Shown: positions 59,901 to 64,000 of the stretch, piece by piece
How positions within the stretch are numbered: position 1 is the first letter of the stretch
Layout of the letters: every line of letters begins with the position of its first letter
From: Melanocharis versteri
Taxonomy: Eukaryota; Chordata; Aves; Passeriformes; Melanocharitidae
DNA length: 64,000 nucleotides
Assembly (NCBI GenBank): GCA_013397845.1
Contig: VZTG01005435.1
Span: 124,001-188,000 of the forward strand
Direction of reading: 5' to 3'
The notes under the pieces: model-generated
Database searches by the model: none
Told to the model about the DNA's origin: nothing
What the model saw: the letters and a program-made list of their open reading frames with translations, nothing else
Translations under genes and position numbers: made by a program

Positions 59901-62900
59901 GAGGCTGGCACTGCTGGCACAGCTGGAGGGGAGGGACAGGAAAGGGGACATGTGTGACAGTAGATAGATAAAGTCATGGAGATCCTGAGGATGGGAAGTG
60001 AAACTTGGGCTCAATGCCATGGAAACAGCTAACAAATGGCAAACCATTTCACTTTATACTCTGTGACACACTAATATCCTTTCTAAAGCAATGAAGTGAT
60101 GAACATAAAACTTAATCATTAAAATTAACCATTTTTATGATAAATAATTTTTAAACTTAAGACTGAAGAGATGTTTTGCAGGAATATTTCAAATCTCCAG
60201 CAATACCTTTGGAATCTTTCCTGCTGTTCTCTTTGCTTCCGGATTTCTGGGAATTGTTTCTCGTAGTACTCCCGTGTTTTGCTCTCCTTGGCTTTCCTGC
60301 GTGGATTATTTTCTATCCTGTCTACTTTCTTCTCCCATGCCTCCATCAGCTGATCATAACGTTGACAGATTTTCTGTTCCTGTTAAATTCCAAAAGTAAA
60401 CTTTGAACTAAGCAAAACACAGCAAGTGATCAGTACATGCCACATGGGCAGGCTCCTGGAATGCACAGATTTTTCCTGCTCTAGTCCCTTCCATGTTGAA
60501 GATGACTTATACCAAATTTGCAGCACAGAGAAGGTGAGCAAGTGGGATATAAAAATATAGATTTTTAATATTATACCCTATTTCTTTGCTTTACACATGT
60601 TTGGTAATTGTCATTACTGCCTTCCAGAAATATCCCACATTTGTTTTAGCTGAAGGTCTTATTTTTCTAATCAATACATTTGGGAATGCAAGACAAGGGT
60701 CCAGACAGAAAACCAGCCACATGATCCTTTTAGAAAATCATGGTGCTCTTACCCGTTGTTTTCTTGCATGGTTCCTTCTTTTAAAGAACAGGATCAGCTT
60801 TTTCCTCATCACCTGGTTTCTGGGAAACAAAATTAGGGGAAAAAAGTGAACTACACAAGAATCAAGCACTTCAAAACTACTCAACAAAACCCATCTCAAT
60901 CCTAGATGCCAGATCTTTATTATGAATAACAGTTTCAGGGTAAAAAATAGGGAAAATTCCCAATGCAGTCGAGATACCTAAATCACCTAATACTGTATTT
61001 TTTCAGAGAGATTTGTGAAGATGGCTGGAATAAGCAATTGAGACACAAAAGGTTCCAATTTCAAGGCAGGTGCTCTCTTTTACCACAAGAGAGATAATAT
61101 GCTAAAATGAGAAAATTTGGCTTAAGCTATTATGCTTTCAGGGGGAAAAAGTCATTGCAATTCAGCCCTAAAGTTAAGAGTTTTCCAATATATTATTCAA
61201 GAAGTAAGTACTTTGGAACTGCTATACAAATCTATTTGATGGAGTGGAGCAAGAACTACTTCATTTAAGGTAAGTTTTTAAAGGACAACCAACTTAAGTT
61301 TTATTATTTATTTTTGTCTTTAAATGAAGATGGAAGGCAAGGGCTTCCCTATACCTTCAGCACATATAGTGCATATCTTGCAGAGATGCTTTACAACAAA
61401 GAAATCAGAGTTACATGGACTGGAAGCTTTTAATTCTGGTTAGAACTCACACATTCTATCTGGAAATGACAGCAACGAAAAATGTGAGGGAATATTTAAT
61501 TCCAGATCCCCTGAATGGCACAATGACAGGGTATTAAAGCACTCACGTTTTGATGTTTTCATGGTAGACCTTGGTGTCTGAGGGTTGGTTGTAAAGTGGC
61601 TGCAATTTTGGATGAGAAAAGAACACTTAGCACTTTGCAATGCATGGAACTCTAAAAGTGCATGCAACACGTTTAACAATATTTTAGTATTCTGAGAACA
61701 GTGCACTCAATCTGAGATGCAGCAGAGCTGAAGGCACTACAAGTTATTCAGCACTAAGCACAGATTTCATTACTTAAAATTAGATTATAACTACTTATAC
61801 ATATAACAGTACTTCGTTTCTTCATACTTCAAACTGTTCTCTTAAATAGATTCAAATCTATTTTAAAAATCACACTTAAGTGGCCAATGAACTCACTCAA
61901 GCCCCAACTCACCAGTGCATTTAAACACAGATTTCTTCTATACATAATCACAGAACTGCAGCTGTTCAGCACAACAGAATTAGAGCAACTGGCAACACAG
62001 AAAACAGAAGAAAAGAAAAAAAGCCAGAATTCCACAACTTACCAATTCAACTTTTGGACCAAGACCTTCAAAAATCTTGTGAGCTTCTTCAGCTTTTTTC
62101 TGCAAATAAGATTTTTTTGGTATAGTGTGAGTAAATCCTCTGAAGTTCATGTCAAATGTGGATCTGAACTCTAAGTTCTCTGCTAAACCCCTGCCTGACC
62201 ACACGAGATCCTTCTTAACCTACTTCTGTAATGTTGCCTCAGCAAATAAAGAAACCTGTACTTGAATTGTGCAGTTACAACTCTGATCTCCAAATCTGGA
62301 AGCTGATAGAGCATAAAAGCAGAAACTGACCTCTGCAGTTCAAAAAAACCCATGCATTTCATAACACGGCAAATAATTATAAAGAGGAAGAAAGGTGTCC
62401 AGTAAAACAAAGTATAATTAGCTTTGAAAAACGGAATTAAGAGACTAAAATTCTTCAGTTGCCAAATCTGGGAGTGTGAATCCATGTGTACACAAACACA
62501 CAAAGTGTGTCAAAGGTCCTTCATTCACAGTAAGTGAAGACCACAAAATAATTCTGGCCCTTCCTTGCATGGAATGCTTGGGACACAGTTCCACTGAACA
62601 AAACCTAGCATTGTTCTGCAGGGTTTTTTTACCTCCTTGAATTTTAAAAAACAGTCTATTGTAATAGAAGTTAGCTGTTCCTCTAAACGACAGAATAAAA
62701 TTGGGAAATTAAACAAACATATACCACTCTCATAGAAGATCACAATCCCTTCAAAATCCCCAGATATCTGACTCCCTAATCTCAAACTACCATGGGGAAA
62801 AAAGGCAGGAAGCATTTTTGCTGTTACTGTTGGCAATATTACTGAGCTCCTGGACTTTCCTCACCTCTTAAACAACACAAGCTCATAATTCACCAATATA

Positions 62901-63502
62901 TTACTACTTCATTTCTGTTAATTTATCCAAATCTTAAGTGCCAGAAGTCAGAGTTTATAAAGCAGGCACAAAATCCTACAACATACGCGTTTTTTTCTCT
63001 TCAGCTCATTTAAAAGTAGAGTCTTCAGCCAAGTTTGTCAGCTCATGTGAGGAATAGGGAATTCAAGATGAATTTCTGAGGCATTTTTCATATCACACAC
63101 TTCAAAGGATATATATGTGTGTGTTTATATATATCTATAATCCATGCATCTCAGCACAAGGGTCTAAGGATGAGACCCACAGCTCAGACTGCTTAGAAGA
63201 TAGAAGGAAAATTCCCATGACTGAGAATAAAAATGTCATAAAAATGCTTTTCATTCCAAGAAGCAAACGAACAGCAAAAGAGGGGTGGGCAAATCAGTAA
63301 AATTTGCCCCATGGAAGGAAATGGAGACCTAATGAGTGTCAGCACCGGGTCAGTGAGAGCCCCTGGGGGAGGTGCAGGGGACACTCACCCGGTTCTCATC
63401 GTAAATGATCTGCACGATGCTGCGGTGCTTCTGCTCCACGGGAGGAGGGGACACCGGCCTCTCCGGCTCGGGAGGCTTAGCAGCCTCTTCTTCAAGTTGT
63501 TG
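29745..63502 (-). CDS. NCOR1: NCOR1, nuclear receptor corepressor 1 (5' end outside window)
   Basis: There are 42 coding exons on the minus strand, listed separately, summing to 6978 nt (2325 residues and TGA) with every splice phase consistent. Roughly the first 200 residues are beyond 64000. NCOR1 is a nuclear scaffold that brings HDAC3, TBL1/TBLR1 and GPS2 to unliganded nuclear receptors and represses transcription. Visible features are the coiled-coil tail and GPS2/TBL1 region (residues 1-160 of this fragment), the SANT1/deacetylase-activating domain (about 225-290) and an acidic/basic linker. SANT2 lies at about 420-475, GSI-type repeats across 920-1260 and a Glu/Arg run near 1580-1610. 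The CoRNR boxes FIDVIITRQI, HICQIITQDF and LEDIIRKALM lie near 1825, 1940 and 2150. The C-terminus is YETLSDSDD. The paralogue NCOR2 is excluded by the close match to NCOR1 along the whole length. Confidence 0.97.
30113..30295 (-). CDS. NCOR1: NCOR1 window exon 41
   Basis: Encodes KLIGKSNSRKSKSPIPGQGY, then VHSEGDYHRQTPVWAWEDRP. Acceptor GCCAG, donor GTGAGG. Confidence 0.95.
30576..30797 (-). CDS. NCOR1: NCOR1 window exon 40 (CoRNR box 1)
   Basis: Encodes HSFADPASNLGLEDIIRKAL then MGNFDDK. LEDIIRKAL is the C-terminal CoRNR motif that docks on unliganded nuclear receptors. Symmetric phase 1. Confidence 0.96.
31066..31119 (-). CDS. NCOR1: NCOR1 window exon 39 (54 nt)
   Basis: Encodes TAQPGTEIFNLPAVTTS. 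Symmetric phase 1, so it could be skipped in frame. Acceptor TTGCAG, donor GTAAGT. Confidence 0.92.
31670..31812 (-). CDS. NCOR1: NCOR1 window exon 38
   Basis: Encodes TDSRSPGSISYLPSFFTKLE through SSGGGDSDM. Acceptor GGCAG, donor GTATGC. Confidence 0.95.
32880..33017 (-). CDS. NCOR1: NCOR1 window exon 37
   Basis: Encodes PGKSPERSHVPSEPYEPISP through LLLSQRTEPTEQ. Acceptor TGTAG, donor GTAGGT. Confidence 0.94.
33437..33660 (-). CDS. NCOR1: NCOR1 window exon 36 (CoRNR box 2, second half)
   Basis: Begins QIITQDFARNQAASQ, completing the ICQII receptor-binding motif. A Pro/Ser-rich stretch follows, ending SPENLSDKARG. Donor GTAATG. Confidence 0.95.
33823..33980 (-). CDS. NCOR1: NCOR1 window exon 35 (CoRNR box 2, first half)
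   Basis: Encodes DPNRPYEGPIHRYRTQQEPP through HRLITLADHIC. The CoRNR2 helix is split by the intron, with QIITQDF following in the next exon. Donor GTAGGT. Confidence 0.94.
34092..34220 (-). CDS. NCOR1: NCOR1 window exon 34
   Basis: Encodes SSHRYEASGDAIEVISPANS through ETPKPSQAE. Symmetric phase 1, donor GTAAGT. Confidence 0.94.
34669..35165 (-). CDS. NCOR1: NCOR1 window exon 33 (CoRNR box 3)
   Basis: 497 nt. Encodes SITQGLPASRYNTAADALAA, later KGPPPKSRYEEELRTRGKTT and the CoRNR-type motif FIDVIITRQI, ending in a serine run. The normal donor is GTACGT. A second in-phase donor, GCTG|GTAAAG, at 34840/34839 would delete the last 171 nt including the CoRNR motif. Confidence 0.95.
35401..35566 (-). 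CDS. NCOR1: NCOR1 window exon 32
   Basis: Encodes EQPGRPGSHGYVRSPSPSVR through TPLDPAAQLRI. It ends two bases into a Met codon, donor GTATGT. Confidence 0.95.
35610..35765. repeat. 78-bp tandem duplication in NCOR1 intron
   Basis: Two adjacent 78-bp units (35610-35687 and 35688-35765), each ending GTCTCCACCACTCTGGA, roughly 85% identical by eye. Confidence 0.85.
36055..36228 (-). CDS. NCOR1: NCOR1 window exon 31 (Glu/Arg dipeptide tract)
   Basis: Encodes HPTHLAASAAANA, then 16 Glu-(Arg/Lys) dipeptides in a row, then ITSVPAELYLRP. I recall about 8 dipeptides in human, so this copy is expanded. Acceptor TTCCAG, donor GTGAGG. Confidence 0.94.
36762..36911 (-). CDS. NCOR1: NCOR1 window exon 30
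   Basis: Encodes IIDLNNMAPTILVPHPGGTS and ITYIPGTQLTFPPRPYN. Symmetric phase 1, donor GTAAGA. Confidence 0.95.
37570..37779 (-). CDS. NCOR1: NCOR1 window exon 29
   Basis: Encodes an alanine run, YLFQRQLSPTPGYPSQYQLY and NDYITSQQMQVNLRPDVTRG. Acceptor CCTCAG, donor GTGGGC. Confidence 0.95.
38556..38780 (-). CDS. NCOR1: NCOR1 window exon 28
   Basis: Encodes ISSGKPANHERKNTLTPTQR, GVDPVVAHSPFDPHHRG and PFHRALDP. Symmetric phase 1, donor GTAAAT. Confidence 0.95.
39288..39648 (-). CDS. NCOR1: NCOR1 window exon 27
   Basis: 361 nt. Opens with GTPIKYESNSGQSAIKHNVK and runs to SPMMNRVSE. Acceptor CTTCAG, donor GTATGT. Confidence 0.95.
39754..40010 (-). CDS. NCOR1: NCOR1 window exon 26
   Basis: Encodes TPRATAESFEEGLKYPKQIK through RPIIEGSISQ. 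The acceptor is weak: the intron ends CTATAAAAG, with A at -3. Donor GTGAAT. Confidence 0.94.
40499..40582 (-). CDS. NCOR1: NCOR1 window exon 25 (84 nt)
   Basis: Encodes LICRALPRGSPHAELKERTV and LSGSIMQ. Symmetric phase 1, so it could be skipped in frame. Acceptor TTTTAG, donor GTGAGG. Confidence 0.93.
41860..42000 (-). CDS. NCOR1: NCOR1 window exon 24
   Basis: Encodes IKNVREGTRSPRTAHEIGLK through GMSLRESPGSAPLE. Acceptor ACCAG, donor GTAAAA. Symmetric phase 1. Confidence 0.94.
42457..42625 (-). CDS. NCOR1: NCOR1 window exon 23
   Basis: Encodes GTPALSQSGIAADALLKGTI through YEGKSGHILSYD. Acceptor CACAG, donor GTGAGT. Confidence 0.95.
43416..43513 (-). CDS. NCOR1: NCOR1 window exon 22
   Basis: Encodes TTTIQEGSITRGTPTNKVSV and ends SLRGSITQ. 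Phase 0 at the end. Confidence 0.94.
44002..44103 (-). CDS. NCOR1: NCOR1 window exon 21
   Basis: Encodes SLPYIKQEEFSPRSQNSQPE and LVRAQHESVVR. IKQEE is a sumoylation-like site (Psi-K-x-E). Symmetric phase 1, donor GTAAAG. Confidence 0.93.
44207..44327 (-). CDS. NCOR1: NCOR1 window exon 20
   Basis: Encodes GTPGTYLTSHSQASYAQETA through GLPRQQESAKS. Acceptor TTTCAG, donor GTAAGG. Confidence 0.95.
44702..44862 (-). CDS. NCOR1: NCOR1 window exon 19
   Basis: Encodes LQPAPHQVITSIPEGVRLPT, RPPPPLIPSSK and FIMGGSISQ. It ends in phase 0 at GSISQ, and the next exon starts GTP. Donor GTAAGA. Confidence 0.95.
45037..45207 (-). CDS. NCOR1: NCOR1 window exon 18 (symmetric 171-nt cassette)
   Basis: Encodes GKPVAYMPYAEVKRIEQEAQ through MNAARYSVPP. 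It enters and leaves in phase 1, so skipping keeps the frame. Human NCOR1 isoforms with and without the corresponding exon are known to me. Acceptor CCCAG, donor GTAAAG. Confidence 0.92.
45777..45972 (-). CDS. NCOR1: NCOR1 window exon 17
   Basis: Encodes VSCSPCSVPVGTPVSGYALY, then a helix ALLEEQRQRQEQLDMEYR. Its donor is the weak GTTGGT, just before the cassette exon. Confidence 0.94.
46249..46378 (-). CDS. NCOR1: NCOR1 window exon 16
   Basis: Encodes LFSRESKPSLLNPTGSILVS through HHRAAVIPPM. Acceptor TTCCAG, donor GTATGG, phase 0 at the end. Confidence 0.94.
47077..47632 (-). CDS. NCOR1: NCOR1 window exon 15 (largest, 556 nt)
   Basis: Begins AENSSDTESAPSPTPAEPAK and ends SSATCSADEEVDGEPDRQ. 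It is a disordered Pro/Glu/Thr-rich region that is less conserved with mammals than its flanks, as expected for this segment. Donor GTGAGT. Confidence 0.94.
48290..48416 (-). CDS. NCOR1: NCOR1 window exon 14
   Basis: Encodes SSRRPREERDVSQCESVAST and an acidic EDEDIEASNEEENPEDSE tail. Donor GTAACT. Confidence 0.95.
49079..49218 (-). CDS. NCOR1: NCOR1 window exon 13 (SANT2)
   Basis: Encodes LVEHGRNWAAIAKMVGTKSE through NYKRRHNLDSLLQQ, the rest of SANT2. Donor GTGAGT. Confidence 0.96.
49562..49624 (-). CDS. NCOR1: NCOR1 window exon 12 (SANT2 start)
   Basis: Encodes STEPVETSRWTEEEMEVAKK, the first helix of SANT2, implicated in histone-tail binding. Acceptor TTTCAG, donor GTAAAC. Confidence 0.95.
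51298..51515 (-). CDS. NCOR1: NCOR1 window exon 11
   Basis: Encodes ENTKEKDKTEVAPEETEERE, then RRKGRITRSMTNEAA, an alanine stretch and a proline-rich segment PPPPLPPPPEP. Donor GTGAGT. Confidence 0.94.
52003..52133 (-). CDS. NCOR1: NCOR1 window exon 10 (charged linker)
   Basis: Encodes QQIARPSQEEKVEEKVEEEK and a Lys/Glu-rich run. The unit EKVE occurs twice in tandem. Acceptor TTTCAG, donor GTAAGT. Confidence 0.93.
53801..53939 (-). mobile_element. CR1 LINE 3'-end fragment
   Basis: The plus strand reads AATCACAGGATGG-TTTGGG, then GAAGGGACCTTAAAGG, CCTGCCATGGGCAGGGACAC, CAGGTTGTTCCAAGCCC and GAACACTTCCAGAGATGGGG. This is the familiar avian CR1 3' region in reverse complement. It is truncated and inside an NCOR1 intron. 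Confidence 0.9.
54634..54764. repeat. 131-bp dispersed duplicate, copy A
   Basis: This is 126 of 131 positions identical, without gaps, to 55808-55938 in the same orientation. All five differences lie in the first 35 bp. Confidence 0.93.
55808..55938. repeat. 131-bp dispersed duplicate, copy B
   Basis: The partner of 54634-54764, 1174 bp away. The last 95 bp are identical to copy A. The family is unknown to me. Confidence 0.93.
56699..56800 (-). CDS. NCOR1: NCOR1 window exon 9 (SANT1 end)
   Basis: Encodes NVPDCVLYYYLTKKNENYKA through NYGKRRGRNQ, the third SANT1 helix with its Tyr-rich surface and a basic tail. Phase 0 at both ends. Confidence 0.96.
56989..57043 (-). CDS. NCOR1: NCOR1 window exon 8 (SANT1)
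   Basis: Encodes FVQHPKNFGLIASYLERK, the second SANT1 helix. Its acceptor is AAAG. It carries Val where I recall Ile in human (FIQHP). Confidence 0.95.
57515..57693 (-). CDS. NCOR1: NCOR1 window exon 7 (SANT1 start)
   Basis: Encodes NNEKQMRQLSVIPPMMFDAE through FMNVWTDHEKEIFKE, the DAD motif and the first SANT1 helix, which bind and activate HDAC3 with inositol phosphate. Donor GTAATG. Confidence 0.96.
58192..58282 (-). CDS. NCOR1: NCOR1 window exon 6
   Basis: Encodes VGQRGAGLSATIARSEHEIS then EIIDGLSEQE. Acceptor TTCCAG, donor GTGAGG. It leads into the deacetylase-activating domain. Confidence 0.95.
60207..60379 (-). CDS. NCOR1: NCOR1 window exon 5
   Basis: Encodes EQKICQRYDQLMEAWEKKVD and a long basic helix ending QEQQ-type ERFQ plus two bases of Arg. 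Acceptor AACAG, donor GTATTG. Confidence 0.95.
60753..60819 (-). CDS. NCOR1: NCOR1 window exon 4
   Basis: Completes Thr and encodes NQVMRKKLILFFKRRNHARK then QR. Acceptor TCCCAG, donor GTAAGA. Confidence 0.95.
61547..61599 (-). CDS. NCOR1: NCOR1 window exon 3
   Basis: Encodes PLYNQPSDTKVYHENIK plus two bases of Thr. Acceptor TTGCAG, donor GTGAGT. Confidence 0.95.
62043..62099 (-). CDS. NCOR1: NCOR1 window exon 2
   Basis: Encodes KKAEEAHKIFEGLGPKVEL, 57 nt, phase 0 at both ends, acceptor TTTGCAG, donor GTAAGT. Confidence 0.95.
63389..63502 (-). CDS. NCOR1: NCOR1 window exon 1
   Basis: Encodes QQLEEEAAKPPEPERPVSPP through IVQIIYDENR, the end of the N-terminal coiled coil and its proline-rich extension. 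Phase 0 at both ends, acceptor TCTTAG, donor GTGAGT. Upstream exons are outside the window. Confidence 0.94.
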
Positions 63503-64000
63503 CTAAGAGACCAAAGAAAGAAAATCAGCCATCCATGTTCCCCCCCACCAGTAATTAGTCACCAGAGATAAAATACGCAGCTGATCAGTCAGCACTGCCT
63601 CTTATTTTGCTTTTGCACTGGCAAGGAATGAATGAAATGGTTTTAATGCCCACAGGGACAATAACAAGACTATTTTTTTGTACTACTAGTAACCCAAATT
63701 ACCTGTTTACAAGACTCACCTGCCTTGAATCAGACTTGTTTCAGCTTGACAGTTAAAGCCACTGTCACTTCGTAATTTATCAGTATTTAACTTTAAACAA
63801 AATATCGACTTTGGAGAACAGTTCCATCAGAACTGCCTTCTCACAGTGGAAATAAACCACAGAGCTGCCTTCCTGCACTGGAGATGTTCAAGTGTCACCA
63901 TTACTGCTGCCTTATGGTTTCAAAAGGTACAAAAGTCCTTCTAACACTCCACAGAGAACATCATTCTAAAGGTACTTCACAGCAAAAATAAACCACTCCA

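Larger units (their letters stand above)
51516..64000 (-). other. NCOR1: NCOR1 introns, proximal half
   Basis: The largest is 52134-56698 (4.6 kb), which holds a CR1 fragment and a 131-bp dispersed duplication. Others longer than 300 nt are 51516-52002, 57044-57514, 57694-58191, 58283-60206, 60380-60752, 60820-61546, 61600-62042, 62100-63388 and 63503-64000. The last contains no recognisable exon. A short AT/GT microsatellite sits at about 63108-63133. Confidence 0.75.

Overview
This window is vertebrate nuclear DNA, most likely from a bird. The evidence is multi-exon genes with GT-AG introns, proteins close to vertebrate orthologues, very short GC-rich introns, a CpG-island promoter, and remnants of CR1 retrotransposons, the main LINE family of birds. 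I see no bacterial genes, viruses, CRISPR arrays or operons.

The gene order is ADORA2B (+), ZSWIM7 (-), TTC19 (+), NCOR1 (-), which as I recall is the order on human 17p12-p11.2. Positions 1-9186 are the 3' part of ADORA2B intron 1. They are GC-rich and hold several simple repeats. The final ADORA2B coding exon is 9187-9880, followed by its 3'UTR. ZSWIM7 reads leftwards from 22094 to 12780 in five coding exons, including a 22-nt microexon. ZSWIM7 and TTC19 share a head-to-head CpG-island promoter (about 22.56-22.85 kb) with two perfect palindromic cAMP-response elements 30 bp apart. TTC19 runs 22831-25770. Its first exon contains the window's only ambiguous base (N at 22851), and the reading frame does not join exon 2 unless bases are missing there.

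The right 37 kb is the body of NCOR1 on the minus strand. I place 42 coding exons from 63502 down to the stop at 29745, followed by a roughly 2.6-kb 3'UTR. Exon lengths sum to 6978 nt (2326 codons including stop) with every splice phase matching. The first coding exons lie beyond 64000. The two SANT domains, the Glu/Arg dipeptide tract and all three CoRNR nuclear-receptor boxes are visible. A frame-preserving internal splice donor could remove the third CoRNR box, and a symmetric 171-nt exon is present.

The genes do not form a pathway. ADORA2B is a plasma-membrane adenosine receptor, ZSWIM7 a homologous-recombination factor, TTC19 a mitochondrial complex III factor and NCOR1 a nuclear corepressor scaffold. 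The only sequence-level coupling I see is the shared ZSWIM7/TTC19 promoter. I found no undescribed biological system. The best leads are the TTC19 exon-1 gap, the twin-CRE promoter, the alternative splice architecture of NCOR1 and local repeat expansions.
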